Notes: a model not told the origin generated them from the letters alone. Numbered from the stretch's first letter, positions 1 through 12,839 are shown. The stretch is 64,000 nucleotides of DNA from Brachypodius melanocephalos (GCA_013398615.1 VZSR01000680.1:851852-915851), one strand, 5' to 3'. A program made the numbers and translations.

Positions 1-78
1 TTGTTCCCCTCTTTTTACTGTGGTGTAAGGTACAGCTCCATTCAGGTGTAGATGCCCAGGAGCCACATGAAAACATAC

Positions 79-138
79 CTGGGATCTCCCAAACAGGCGG
101 CAAACACCTCTCTCACATGGCATCCTGAGTCCAAACTC
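79..138 (-). other. Candidate internal exon, minus strand (60 bp)
   Basis: On the minus strand a T-rich tract ending GCTTTGTAG precedes 60 bp that end in CAG|GTATGT, a near-consensus donor. Two of three frames are open; one reads SLDSGCHVREVFAACLGDP with entry and exit phase 2. I recognise no protein family. Splice decoys are frequent in vertebrate DNA, so this is only a candidate. Confidence 0.12.
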
Positions 139-2387
139 CTACAAAGCAATAATGAGCAAAGCAAACAAACCTCTTCAATACACCTTTCATATTTTAGTGT
201 CTCCAAGGGTTTGGGGTTTTTTTTCCACAGCTTCAGTAAATACTGTGTTAGAAAAATCAAGAATTGTTCCTCCTCTGGGCTGCACAGCAAGTAAAACATC
301 AATTTATATCATTTTCATGTAGCATAAAGCAGTACTCATTAAGACAATACTAAGTTATATTATGTGATTTTATTAACTCATATAAGTAAACACAGATTGC
401 ATTGAAAGCTGTTTCATTTTTATTTTTTAAATGTTTATATTTGAAAGAATAGCCCAAACTACAGAAGTCAGTTATTTTCTGAAGCTACAAAAATTAGCTG
501 CCTGCAGATCAGCTTAATTTAAAGGCTTTCTGTCTTCTTTGAAAAGGTTAGGAAAACTGTGGCCAAAGAACCCTGTGAACCTACTTATTAAGATTTCAAA
601 AGCTTTTTGACAAGTTCCCATAAGATGAGAGCATGGAATAAAATAATTACGAATCAAATGATAGAAAAAGCTCATAAAGAAATTAAACCCACTTTAAAGT
701 CTGACAGTCTCACTTTGTTTTAATCATTTTCTGCCACAGTTACATGTGGCTGCAGTAAAAGAAACAAAAAAAAAAAGCGACTACTGTACAATGTTGTTTC
801 ATCTGGGCTTCAGGCTCTTGTATGGAAAAGTTAATTCAAAAACTTTCCAGACTGTCTTAGAAAAAGAACTAAAAGAACTGAAAGAGCATCTTGCTAATGG
901 AAATGTTTTAGGGGGGAAAAAAAAACCAAAACAAAAAAACCCAAACCAAACAAACAAACCAACCCCAAAAAAACCTCCCGATCAAACAAAAACCAACATA
1001 ACAACAAAACAAATTTAATTTCAATTTTAAGTTTGGACTAGCAAAGTGTCATGCACAACACAGATCCCAGGCACTGTTGTCACCCACTGTGAGATGTCTA
1101 CATCTGCAAACTCTGCAGAGCAATGGCACTTGACACTGTCTCAGGATTTGGGCTGATAGAAGAAATAATGCCCTGTACACATGCTGAGATATCCAAAGAC
1201 ACAGAGGAAACTGGAAAGACAGCATTCATAAAAGATGCTACATGTTTGTTGTCAATATGTTGAATGAACATTTGCCCTCTGGACTATATATATTTCAATA
1301 GATAATCATCTTTTCCAAGCATTTCCATTTTGCTGTCAGTATTGTATATGACAAGTTTTTATTTTGCTCCTGATGATGATAGTGCCTCAGTCTGTGTTGC
1401 ATTTCATGGGAGCAAACTGTCTGCAGCATAATGAAGACCACTATGGCTCAGCAGACGATGGACAGATACAGCTTTTACCAGCACAGTAACTCATTAAAAT
1501 ATGAAGTAGATACTAATACTGCTCTGAAAGGCAGGAAAAGCACATTTCCTTGTATTCACTGTGGGCTTTTTCATTATTTTTATCTGGAAACAATGTAAAG
1601 GTGTACAGATATGCACACACACAATTACTCTTCACATAATCACATTCTCACTGCAGGGACAATGGCCTTGGTATGGAAATCACCTTGACTAAGACAGATA
1701 AATGGTTTGTGTGCCTTGAAAAGACTTCCTTGCTTCGAGAAAATAAAAAGAAGTAACACCACCTTTCTGTTTACCAGAGAAAGGCAATGCATTATAAAAA
1801 CCCCAGAAGCCTTTTCAAAATAAAATTATGTGAGCTTTTCTTTAACCCATGGATGCACACATCCCTGAACTGTGATAGTACTTCACATGTGTTAGAAAAC
1901 AACAATATAGCATTGCATCCGCTAAATGCACAGTTTCCACATCTGCATTTTCACTCAGCATATCACAAGGGATTCCAGTGCTGCCTGAAATATCTTGGCC
2001 CAGTGAGATGCTACAAAATCAATCTTAAACCCCATTTTAAACCAAGTGTTTTGCACACCTGTTGCAGAGTGAAGCCAGGCTTATGTTCCATACATTTTGC
2101 ATGGACAGATGTGCCAGGACAGCTGGGAGAAGAGATTCCATCCTGCAGTGCACATGCCAGCACAGACCACAGATTCACTGGTGCAACAGATAACATTGAT
2201 ATTCACCAGATTCACTGGTTGAACTTCATTCTGACAACTTTTTTTTTTTTTTTAAGCATGCCAGCAAGTCTTGAAGTTCATCAAATAAGAGAAAGTGAAG
2301 TTATTGATGTATTAACTCCATTTAAACTAGCAAAATTTTGATGGTCCCATTTGTTATCCTGTTAAGGCGTTGCCAAATTAAGAAACC
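139..2387. other. Unique noncoding sequence
   Basis: AT-rich with a poly(T)/G patch at 207-225 and the A/C tract described separately. An open frame of 184 codons (1787-2341, plus) has no recognisable domain, ends in a T-run-encoded Phe stretch and is probably chance. A 13-bp direct repeat CAGATTCACTGGT occurs at 2170 and 2217. Confidence 0.7.
911..1013 (-). repeat. A/C low-complexity tract (G/T-rich on minus strand)
   Basis: Six G residues (911-916) are followed by about 97 bp made almost only of A and C, with AAACC, CAAA and AACCCC motifs. On the minus strand this is the same kind of GGTTT/GTTTT tract found elsewhere on the plus strand of this window. Confidence 0.9.
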
Positions 2388-2395
2388 TATAAAAG
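2388..2395 (+). promoter_or_regulatory. TATA-like box (TATAAAAG) upstream of the degenerate repeat
   Basis: TATAAAAG matches the core TATA consensus, and an AATAAT follows about 95 bp downstream. Together with the spaced repeat this could be an old LTR U3-R remnant, but there are no matching second LTR, terminal TG..CA pair or primer-binding site that I can identify. It may simply be AT-rich sequence. Confidence 0.15.
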
Positions 2396-2535
2396 CCTAA
2401 GAGAGCACCATTTTGTGATCCTCCAGTAAGACATGGAAGCCAGCTCGTGTCAGTGGGGCACCCTGAAGCCTGGCTACAACTTTTAATAATTGGTGTAAGA
2501 GCCTGCTGAACCCTGCTGAGACGGAACATAATGAA

Positions 2536-2720
2536 ATGCCAGACAATGTCACAGCGAGTCTACAGTGCAAAGCACAGGCAAAACAATGTCAGTGGATGTC
2601 TGCATAGACAATGTTATGATTTGAGGAAAGGCAAAATGCTGTCAATGGGAGTCTATATGCTGTAGATAGCATTACCACAGTATGTGAATAAAGGCAAAAT
2701 GATGTCAGGGCAATACACAA
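2536..2720 (+). repeat. Degenerate spaced repeat, four copies of an AGGCAAAAYRATGTC-like motif
   Basis: Related motifs start near 2536 (ATGCCAGACAATGTC), 2576 (AGGCAAAACAATGTC), 2629 (AGGCAAAATGCTGTC) and 2692 (AGGCAAAATGATGTC), at intervals of about 40, 53 and 63 bp. Copies two and three also share a following GTCT...AT segment. It looks like an old, decaying tandem array with unit-length drift. I do not recognise the family. It could be part of an unrecognised LTR or DNA element. Confidence 0.55.
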
Positions 2721-5208
2721 TATGCTCAAGACAGAATATATTTAGTCTGAATAGAAAATCTGTCATGTAAAAGAGCTGCATTGATTCTTGTCTTCCACAG
2801 TGATGTGTTGTCATTTTTTACACTAACTGTCTTTTTTATTTAGATTTACCCCGTAGTCTAATCTGAGGGGTTTTTCATATTAACACTTCCCTTACTTGCC
2901 ATAAGCAAGCCCACTACCACTGACTTTTTAACCTCTGGATTATGTTAGTCAAAAGAAAAATGGATTTTATCCAAAATCTCAACTAAAAAAATCCACAGTA
3001 GAATCAGCAAGTCCAAGAATTGGATTAAAGAAAATAAACACACTTGCCTATAAGATACATGGCTACATACACACACATATGTGTACCCAGACAGAATTCT
3101 AACTACCTCAAATCAGCAGAAGTAAAGTTATTGAGGGGAAAACAGATTAATATTTTTAAAAATAAATATATGGCATTTATGCCTAAAAAGCTCAGGTCAT
3201 AACCTTGCATGATTCACACTTCTGTAGAATGTGACCTCATATCCAAATGAATTTAATTGGTATAACTTTCATTATTTTTCTTAAGGATAAGATTATTGAA
3301 CTCTGGCTCCAAGTAATTTCTTATTTTCTCCGCGGTCCTTATGATGTCAGTCAAACCTTCACATCCTAAATTGTCAGGTAATTTCTGTCAGGGCAGTGAT
3401 GCTTCAGCTGCCAGGGGAATTGAAATGTACCCTGTGTATTTTGGGCCCACCCTGCCCTCTTCACAATGGAAGTGCAACCTCCATTTCAAAGGTTTTCCAA
3501 GCAGCCGGTTTCATTCTGACTCCAAAGAATTAGAAATTGTCCCAAAGTTCAGACTCACCTGGTGTGCTTAGGTTGGATGCCTGGACTCTGATATTTGGGA
3601 ACACCTTCTTGGAGGTGCTGCCAGAGCACAAACTCTCCAAAGCAGCAGGAGAGCAAAGTTCTGGGGAGCTTCAGACTGGTCCTTCTCCTCTCACCCAAAA
3701 TGCTGAAGAATTCAAGTTTTGAAAGAAGAATCAGGGTTTTAAAATCTTGGTTGGTATGGAAGCTGGGTTCTACGGAATTATGCAGGTGCAAAACTGCCTG
3801 AGGGGGTTGAAACAATCTTGGGAACTTGGCCATTCAAGTGGGCTGATTAAATGGTGGAAAAACAAGTTACCAAGGAAGAAGGCCAATTTTAGGCAGAGCC
3901 TTGGCTGTATTCTATCATTCCTGCAAAAAGTTTTTATTTTGGTTAGCAGAATTCTTCGGAAAAGATAAATTCCATAGGACTATGTAGTGCTCCACCTATA
4001 TCTTTGCAAGGATGCTCCAGTGTCTTGAGAAAAATCACAAATTCAGATCCAGCCATGATAATCCTTAAGTTTTTGTGTAGACAATCTTAGTCCAAATTTT
4101 TCTTGCTCTTGCTGTTTTGAATTTCAACCTTTATATTGCGGTAGCATAGTGTTTCCATGCTTAATTTGCCTCTCATCTGGATAATGATAATGAGCTGTTA
4201 TTGACTGGCATTTCTAGTTCAGTGCAGCAAACATTGGGCAGGATTCATAAAATGCTCCCCTTATGCCAGCTGAAATTAGTAGTGGTTTTAAGGCAGAAGG
4301 CCAGATTCATCAAAAGGATAATGGGCAGATATATTTTTTGTTTGGATTTTTTAGAATTTTAATGACCAAATTGCATTGCTATTCTTTGTTTATCTATTTT
4401 TGAATTCTATCAGATAGCTTTCGTGATAGCTACCTAATTTCTGTATTTATAGGAAACTGGCACAAATTGAGAAAACAGAACAATTCCATGTTTATGAAGC
4501 ATGAATTCTCACAGAAAGTGTCAATATAATGTGCATTAATAGGAAAAATTCTATAGTAAATCACATATATATTTAATATGTTATTCTTCTGCATGGAGCC
4601 TCCAGCTTGGCTATTTAGTGATGTAGTGCCCATCTGCAATGATGCTCCAGGAATATCCAGAAATCAAGAAGCTCCATCCATTTTGGGAGGTAAGAGGGAA
4701 TTTTGTCTGAGCTGGCTTTGCAGGGAAAGCTGATTTGGTTTAAAATATATCATGCATGTGTATATTTGCAAGGTAAATGTGGTCCATATCTGGTGTGTTT
4801 GCCACAGACTTAAAGAAAAAAAGGAATTGGCATCATTTTGGCAGTTTGAGAACTGCATTTGTGGTGTGTACATTTGTGCCAGTGCCCACTTGTATCTCAG
4901 GCTTAAATTTAGCATGGAATTTCCTCTCCTGGTGAATGTCTTGAAAATATAAGAAAATGTGGGTTTTTTTCATGCTAAAATGGTTTAAGAATCAGATCAC
5001 AGAGCATCCTGAATTAAGCAGCAAGAGGACTGTGTCTGCTCAGGTGTAGCACCAAGGGAAAGAGGCATTTGCCACATACAGGACCAGCCTGTCCTTTGGA
5101 CGCTGCAAAGGTGTAGAGAAAGATCCTCTTAAACAAATATTAAATCAGTCAAAATCCCCATAAAAATCATCTTTGGAACAGCACACTAGCATAAAAATCA
5201 CAGGAGTC
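2721..5208. other. Unique noncoding sequence
   Basis: No gene, RNA or interspersed repeat recognised apart from the exon candidate listed. Contains the small palindrome ACACATATGTGT at 3073-3084. Confidence 0.7.
3559..3634 (-). other. Candidate internal exon, minus strand (76 bp)
   Basis: On the minus strand the pyrimidine-rich GCTCTCCTGCTGCTTTGGAG precedes the segment and the end is CAG|GTGAGT, a consensus donor. One frame is open (entry phase 1, exit phase 2), including FVLWQHLQEGVPKYQSPG. No homology is recognised. It lies 3.4 kb from the candidate at 79-138 in compatible phase. Confidence 0.13.
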
Positions 5209-5640
5209 CACAGAATCACAGAGAATCAGATTGGAAAAGGCCTCAGACTATCAAGTCCAACCTATGACCCAACACCATCATGCCAACAAGACCATAGCAC
5301 TGAGTGTCACATCTCACCTTTTCTTAGGCAACTCCAGACATGGTGACTCCCCCGCCTCCCTGGGCAACCTGTTCCAACGTCTGATCATCCTTTCTGTGAA
5401 GAAATTCCTTCTGATGATCAGCCTGAACCTGACCTGGCACAGCTTGAGGCCATTTACTCTCATCTGGTCACTAATTACCTGGAGGCAGAACCCAACTCTC
5501 ACCTGGCTACACTCTTCTCTCAGACAGCTGTAGAGAGTGAGAAGATTCCCCCTGAGTCTCCTTTTCTCCAGGTTAATCACCCCCAGCTCCCTCAGCTGTT
5601 CCTCACAAGACATGCACTCCAGACCCTTCTCCATAATGTG
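5209..5640 (-). mobile_element. CR1 LINE, 5'-truncated copy (3' end of ORF2 plus 3' UTR)
   Basis: Read on the minus strand this is a typical avian CR1 3' end. A decayed ORF2 C-terminus is followed by a short 3' UTR that ends at the low-coordinate side in the TTCTCTGTGATTCTGTG-type tail characteristic of CR1. The copy breaks off near 5640, as expected for 5' truncation during target-primed reverse transcription. CR1 is an autonomous non-LTR retrotransposon; this copy lacks the endonuclease and nearly all of the reverse transcriptase, so it cannot be active. I see no target-site duplication, which is usual for CR1. The element identity is secure; the subfamily is not assigned. Confidence 0.93.
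5314..5634 (-). pseudogene. CR1 ORF2 (reverse transcriptase) C-terminal fragment
   Basis: This minus-strand open stretch of 106 codons lies inside the CR1 copy. It keeps recognisable C-terminal ORF2 motifs: EEQLRELG near its start, LEKRRLRGNL about 20 residues in, then NGLKLCQVRFRL, RRNFFTER and WNRLPREAGESP towards the end. These follow the order of the conserved CR1 tail downstream of the reverse-transcriptase core. The catalytic domain and endonuclease are missing and the apparent start Met is internal to the original protein, so this is a relic, not a gene. Confidence 0.88.
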
Positions 5641-7225
5641 CTGGTTTAGGACTCAGGTTCCTGCAAGCTGAAGCAAAAATATTAGAGGACAGGTCATCCA
5701 GAGCCTTAGACCTTCAGTTACTCATCCTTTGCCTTGATCCATTAAAGTAAAAATCTTTGCTGCATGGCTTATGTGAGGCAAGCCCTTAAAAACTTATTTG
5801 TTCTGCTTCATGGCAATGTGGCATCTCCAGACTCTTCGTGTTCCAGATAAGAAGACAGAAATTATGTCTGGATCACAAAAAGCTCCCAGAGAATGTCTAC
5901 CCAGGCAAAAGCCTGGCACTTCTAGCTCATCGCACAAATGTGGCTTCTCCTGTCTGGAAATCTGTTGAAATGAAGACTGTGTCAGGCAGAAAAAATATTC
6001 CATCCCTTAGGTGAAGAGATGGCAGTACATAAGGCAACTCAGATGAAGAGACATGAGCTGTGTCACATCCTCTTCTCCTCCCTGGATATGCTCCACAAAA
6101 TCCTGTAGCTTTCACTGCTCTCCCCTAGACACTGAACCTCTGGTGTCAACAAACATGGTGTGACAGAGAGAAAGGTCCAGAGGAAGAGTTGTGTCAACTT
6201 TGGTCCACGTGGGATATGGAGCCATTTTTTAGGAAACAGCATCTGAGATAATCCACTGGGAAATGGTCTTTTGGATTAATCACTGCGACTTTGGGTCCTC
6301 CTGCACAGAAAAACATTCATCATAGCTGGAGTTTCTGTGCCATCTTTGGGGAGGAGCAAAACTTGTGCTTACCAAAAATTTACCAGTTTACCTTGATCAA
6401 AGAACAGCCCCAAGCTGTGGTATGTAATCATGTAGCCGTCATGTTGCTCCTAAAATCAGGAATCTTGGAGACAATGATGAAAATCCTCCACTGCATGACT
6501 CTGCACAAGCCCTTTTGATTTGCTTGTTCCTCAGACTTGTCACCTGTAAAGGACAGATAACAAATTCCTTACTTTTCATCTCCTGTTTCTGGGGGATAGC
6601 GAGCAAAAAAATTCCAGGCATTTCAGCACAGCCAATCAAAACTTCTCAATAACTGTAAAAATTAGGCAAAGCTGATGAAAAAATTCTCAATAACTGCAGA
6701 AGTGCTGTGTGGGTAAACAATTCAGTCGTTGGTGGGGAACAAGCTGAACAGAAGAGCCAGGAGTCTTTCTGAAATGCCTCCTCACAGCTACATCCATCAA
6801 AGCTCCCTGAAGTTGCAGGCATATGGCAATTCAGAACAAGGGTGGGTGAACATGTTTAACCTAGTTAGAAATTCCGTGGAAGACTGCAGAGTCTGAGGCA
6901 CTGCTCAGCCTGCACGGAGCTCTCAGACTGCTTAGGAGAGATTTGGGAAAACAAGCCTGAGAGACAAGAAAAATTACCGGTCAAGGAAAGGTCATATTAA
7001 GCACAGCAAGAATAATTTCTTTAAAAAGATCCACCCCCCTCAAAACGTCTAACACTTACAAGGGATACTTGTTCTGCAGCAGAGACGTGCAGCCCTGAGT
7101 TAATTTGATGGTGGAGTTTCAGGGGATTCTTTGAGGCTGTTTTTGTAATTAAATCTCGAAAAGAAGGCAAATATGAAATAAATTCAAAGGTTCGTAAAGC
7201 TCCTGCCTTCCTGAATGAGGCTTAC

Positions 7226-7308
7226 CTTTTCTTAATGCAAAGTGAGCTCTTCTGCCTTCCTGTGTACAGAGATGTGACTGTGAGGGATATATCAATCCAC
7301 ACATCTTC
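7226..7308 (-). other. Candidate internal exon, minus strand (83 bp)
   Basis: On the minus strand the acceptor CTCCTTGTTTTAG precedes the segment and AAG|GTAAGC closes it. Two frames are open. One has an ATG at 7304-7302 with A at -3, reads MCGLIYPSQSHLC and leaves in phase 1, which matches the entry phase of the candidate at 3559-3634. No known protein is recognised. Confidence 0.13.
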
Positions 7309-7972
7309 CTAAAACAAGGAGCTGACTTCAGTGCAATGGGAGTCTGACCCATTTAGAAGATTTTTGTGGTACTTTTCTACAACAAAAATTACTTCAAGAT
7401 AAAATGCTCAGATTACATTTTCAGAAACATAAATGCTTTCCTAAGGATTTGTACAATAATTGTAGGAAACAGTTTAGTTGTTTGGTTAATTATCCTTTTT
7501 ACTCTCAGCTCTTAATGCGATGATGTTGATTTCACTTCTAGGGAAGTGCTAACTGGATATGACTAATAAATTGTGTTATAATGATAACAGCTTCAGAAAT
7601 AAAACCTTCTGAGTGATTTTAACCTCTGTCATGTGTACACAGTAGTTTTTGGCAACTAATTGGTATCTACTGAGATACAGATATTGCTCTGACCAAACAC
7701 CAGTAGCTGTTATTTTGCTTTACTTTGCATGAAGCATGTCCAGGGCTTCATGGAAAACTTTGGAAAACTTCACAGTTTGATAAAGTCCTGCCACAGTGCC
7801 AAGTATATTCCTTATTTTTTTCCCCCAAGTGTTTTATTCAAATGAACATTTTATGTGCCCTCAGAGCAGTTTCCTATTTACACAAAAAGGCCCCATCCCT
7901 CTATCCTTGCAATACCATGTGCATCCCATCTTGTCATCCCTTTTCACTGCCAATGCTGGATTTGCAGAGAGG

Positions 7973-7996
7973 AGATTGAGACTCTCCTCTCAATCT
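7973..7996. repeat. Hairpin, 9-bp arms
   Basis: AGATTGAGA (7973-7981) pairs with TCTCAATCT (7988-7996) across a 6-nt loop. An overlapping alternative pairing GAGAGGAG/CTCCTCTC exists. Confidence 0.7.
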
Positions 7997-10900
7997 TTGT
8001 GACATTCTGATACCTTCCCCCGGCACCTGCTTAATTCTGTGTGAAAATGCTAAAGTTATCAGCTGTTTGTGAGGATCTGCTTTCTGAACACCAGCTGTGG
8101 CACTTTGTCTTAAACAAGGTCCAGATCCTGAAAATAATTATTTTGGGGCATGTATTGGATGTGAGAGCTGCCATTCAGAAAGGCAGGTTTTAACCTGATT
8201 TATCTTGATGGATTAGAGAGATGAGGTCTCAATCTAACAAGCTGTGGAGGCTTAACAGTTTAATTTACACCATTTCTCTAGTTGAAAAGAAGCTAAAAGC
8301 TATAGAGCACAACACAAAAACCTAAATATTGAGTCTCTGAAGTTTTAATTCAGACCTCTTTCCAGTGTATTCATTCATATTGCCCTTACATATACAATCA
8401 GATTCCTATTTTTCTAAAACCTGTAGTTCTTCCACTCAACTGTAGATGCTGAATATTTTCCATGGAGCTGCCCAGCTAAGTGCCTCTTAAAATCTTCTCT
8501 CGCTTGGCAGGGGCAGAAGCAACATCCAAATCTCCAGGTAGTGTTGGACTATGTAAAGAACAATTTTCCTCCTTCTTAATTCCCTTGCCCACTGCTCTTG
8601 AGCTGGTGCCTTTCAGATTCAGCAAACAAGTGAGCCCTTCTTCACCACAGGCTGCACAGGTCCTTGCATGAGGCCAGACCCAGTGGGGGGAAAGAAATCT
8701 CTGTGTCATCACATAATTGAATATAGAATATGACAGCAGCTTACACACAAGGGGAGGGTCTAGTTGAGGTGACCAAAGCAACCTTAATTCTGGAATTTCC
8801 TAATTTTTTCCACTCCAATCCCTACTGTGTTAGAGCTTTAGCTGCCAAAGACTCATAATTCTCCATCAAGGTTTAGTTTTAAATGAGATTTTGGGGATGG
8901 GCACAGACTGACATTTTTCTGGGGGTACAGACAGAGGTAGACCAAAGGATTCACTGGATCCTTGAAATCTCTATGCCAAACCCAAGCACTTTTGAACAAA
9001 GTGCTTGTAAGAATTCTTTCAAATGGCTAAACCATGGCATTCTTCCTTAATTGCATTTTCAGAACTGTCTAAAGTAGTCTAGCTGAAACTTTCCAGAAAA
9101 AGTTTGCTTGAGACACCTGGCGTGGAAAAATTCAGTCTAAGTAATTTAAAGCTGCAAAATTATAAGCAACTAAAAACAAAGTCTTGTAATGGGAAATGTA
9201 AGGGGATTTTAGGTTCTGATGATACTAACAGGTCTGTCTACTACAATGTGAAAAATAAAGAGAGACAAGAAGAAAAAAAAGACAGAAAAAAATATAAATT
9301 ATAATAGAAGAAAGCTTGCTTACTGGAAGAGGTGAGCTTTGAGAGTTTTTGGATGTGAATAAAAGGACATTTGAGAGATGAGGTCATGGAGACTGTTTAA
9401 TGTGTTAGGAGGCACCACAAGTGAAGGCATAAAGCTGAGAGTGAGTAAGGGGAGAAAAAGAGCAAGATAAGGCTGTTGGAGGGTGTTCTGAGAAGGCAGA
9501 TGGAAGACTAAATGTACAACAGTACCAAAAAAGTGATATCAGAGTTCCACTCTTACGATCATTACGAAAAAATACATGGAACAGCATCAGGTTCCACTTG
9601 GTGTTCTCTGGTACTTTGTTGACAGGTAGGTGGATGAAGCTATTCCTCTTTAAGAGGCATCCTATTTAAATCTAGCTGCTTGTAAATATCAAGGGGAGGG
9701 ACAGCCTGAACCCACTTCTCATAAGTCATTGCTGCTGCTCACTTCTAAATAAAATTTTTCCCAATATCCTTATTCCCCCTAGTTGCTGACTCCAACGGAA
9801 TCCAGCAAGAAGCAGAAAACATCTCGAAGACAGAATCTGACCCTGAGATTGTTTTTCAGATCCCAGTGCCCAATTCTGAATTCCTTCATTTCTTTGGGAC
9901 CTTTTGAAGATCTATGCACTGCAGAGTCCATGCCAGCTGTCACCCTAAATATTTCTTGATTTGGAAAGGTCTAGTCCTTTGGCTCCTGAGAAGTGGTCTT
10001 TATTCATTCAAGAAGTCCTTTCGACTGAGGTCAGTCATGTTTAATTTTGTGACGAAATGTCTGAAGAACTAGCCTCTATTCTCCTCTGTTTTCCAAACAT
10101 GAAGGCTTCAGGCTTAATTGAATATTGAATCTTCTCCTTGTTTTCATAGTGGATTATTGGTTCTTAACTGTTCTACCTGCACCTCTAGGCCAGGTGCTTT
10201 GAGCTACCCATTATTTATGGAAAGCATTTTTCTCCAGTAACATGCTAAGATCATATTTATTTGGGAACCGCTTGGAAATCTGTCATTATGGTGCTTGTGA
10301 CAGCTTGACAAGGCCTGTTGCCATGGAAAAGATTTGTGATGTTGTATAAATATATTCCTAGGTCAGAAGTTCTATGTGTTTTTTGGACATGGATGTTAAA
10401 GGAAAAAAGAATGACTAAACATTTTAAAAAGCAGAATGATAAAAAAATAACAACAATAACTTACATTTGCTACCATATTTCTGCCCAGTAACGGAACAAA
10501 CAATTTCTAAAAGCATTTAATTTATGCTGTAGCAATCCTGCTAGCAATGCAAGTTCATTTATTTCCAAGGTTCACCCCCATCCTTAAAATATTCTTATTA
10601 CCAGTCATTTTGCAGTATTGATGCCTCCTCTATTAATAGACTAGCAGACAGGGGAGCTATTATTCTTGCCCTCTATCTGTTATTCCATTAGGAAAGGCTG
10701 ACAGCCTCTGACTGCTTGCAGCTCTACAACCTATTGTGTGCTCAAGCCACTCACTAAAAATCAACCTCACATGTTGTTTTTGGTGAAAATTGTGACTAGA
10801 CAGAAAAAAGAGACAACAAAAACATGAAGGAAGCTCAGTGTAGGTTTACCTCCAAAATAGCAGTATTTTTTGACTCAGACAGAATTGAGGAAATGTTGGC

Positions 10901-12839
10901 ACAACCATGTGCAAAGTCATCAAAGACTGTCTCCGCTGTGTGTCCCTGCTGATGACGGATGCCCCGTGATTTAGTCCCAGCTACACCCTCCTGCCCACAC
11001 AGGAATAACCTTTCCAGCCCTTTTTGATGGCTGTAAAAAAACATCACTTACACTTCTCATAAGGGGGTTTTTCAGCATGGGCAAATCCAGGCTCTGCTGA
11101 GCCAAAGCCTCCTGTGGACAGCAGTTTCCTTTCTTGGGTGCAGGCAGTAGACTCCAGTCTCTCTCCTGCACGTTCTAACCCAGAAGTTCTGCGAGGATGA
11201 TGCAGTTTGTGATTGACTCAGGAGCACACAGTAAACCAGAAAAACTTTTGACCAGGTTTCCTCACATGCTGCCTTCCCCACCAGGAAGCTTGTCCAGCTG
11301 CAAAAAGAGCCAGGGAAAGGGGATGTCCTATAGTGCAGTAGCCAAAAGCAGATGTCCTCTAACTCACCAGGTTTCCTTAGTCATCTCCCAGGACATAAGT
11401 GGTTTGCAAAAATAGAATTATAATCTTAAAAAAAAAAAAAAATCAAGAAGAATCACGAATCCTCCAAATTTGCTCCTATCCGTAGACGTTTTTGATTAGC
11501 CAGTTCTTTTCCCCCCACAGGAACTCTCTCTGTTCCATTTCTTCCATAAGGTTTTTGGCATCTGATTGGGTTTTTTTGTATGTTTCCTTAATTATATCCC
11601 ATCAAACTCTGAAGTACTGTTTTTGAGATCCTTAAACATCAAAAATACCATATATTTTTATTTAAAGTTCCCTGACACCTTATCTCAATTTTTAAGTTCT
11701 AACTTAAAAGGAGAGGGAAATGTCTTGAAGTAGAGAAAAGAGAATTGATCTATAGTTTGAATCCAAGCCACAAATATGCCATGAGAATATAGACACATGC
11801 ACATAGTGCCATCAAAAAAAATATCCCAACCCTCCCACACTTTTTACACATTACAACATATTAAAAATTATTTCTGGACATAGTGAAATATGTTAAAATT
11901 AAAAAAAAAAACCAACCTAGAAAGTTGCAAGTACCTCCAGAATTTTCTACAGTAACAGGCACAGAAATAAACACGCTTTTTTTCTCAGAAAAACTTCCAT
12001 GACAGTTCAGTAACTTAATCTTGATCTTCAGATGCTGTGGTCTACCAAAGAGTATAAACCGAAGAGATGGAAATAGCTTGCTCCTACCTGCTCTAGTACG
12101 AGGGATTGCACGTATATAATCAGAATTAAGATACCATTGCGCAAGCCAAGTCCACATCACATGCCTGCATGCTGTGGAATGCTAAAGGAACATAATTTTA
12201 CTGCACATTTCACACATTTGCTGTAGTGACAGATGTGGTGGTCACCAGCCCAGGAGCATCCCTAGGGGCTGTTTTAGACTAGAATGAATGAGAGCCTTGG
12301 CTGGACAGTACCAATGACCATGAACATGGAATCTTCCATGCACATATGAACCCACAGAAAGAGAGAACGTGGCTCCTGGCCTTGTGGAATATGCAGCAAG
12401 GCAAAGGTTTCAATCCTCTTTAGAGAGGTGTTGTTATATACAACACTGCTCAGCAAGCACGCTGGAAACCTCCCCTGGTAATTTATCTTTCAGCTTGGGA
12501 TCCATGAAAGCTTTTAAGCACAAGATTCTAAATAAGGAACAAAAAAATTGTTGCTGTTTCTCACCATAATTGTAAACTGAAAATAAGCACTTATACCACC
12601 TAGCCCAAATATTTAGTTAAAGAACAGGTTTATAACTAAGGATACCTTAAAATGTGTTTGAATTATTATATACACTACTTAAACTGTTAAACTGTCAGCT
12701 TAGATTTTTGTATATCTACCTCATTAGCCTACCTCCAGCACCTGTGGTAGGTGCATCTGCATTTTTAAATTTTGTATTTTTCCATGCTTTATGCATCCTG
12801 TAAAACGCCTTGAGAACTTTATGAGGGATGTTGCGTTAA

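Larger units (their letters stand above)
5641..12839. other. Unique noncoding sequence
   Basis: No gene or element recognised. Short poly(A) at about 11428-11442. Open frames of up to about 100 codons on either strand show no domain. Confidence 0.7.

Noticed and set aside
746..1018. Lys-rich open frame with coiled-coil look
   Set aside because: Its second half is translation of the A/C low-complexity tract; no homology recognised.
1787..2341. 184-codon open frame, plus strand
   Set aside because: No recognisable domain or composition bias; includes a T-run-encoded Phe stretch; a length of this order can occur by chance in 64 kb scanned in six frames.
2341..2620. Possible solo LTR
   Set aside because: A TATA-like box and an AATAAT are present, but no terminal inverted TG..CA, target duplication or primer-binding site could be identified.
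7149..7352. Minus-strand frame starting MGQT, resembling a retroviral Gag start
   Set aside because: Only 67 codons, with no further Gag-like motifs, LTR or primer-binding site nearby.
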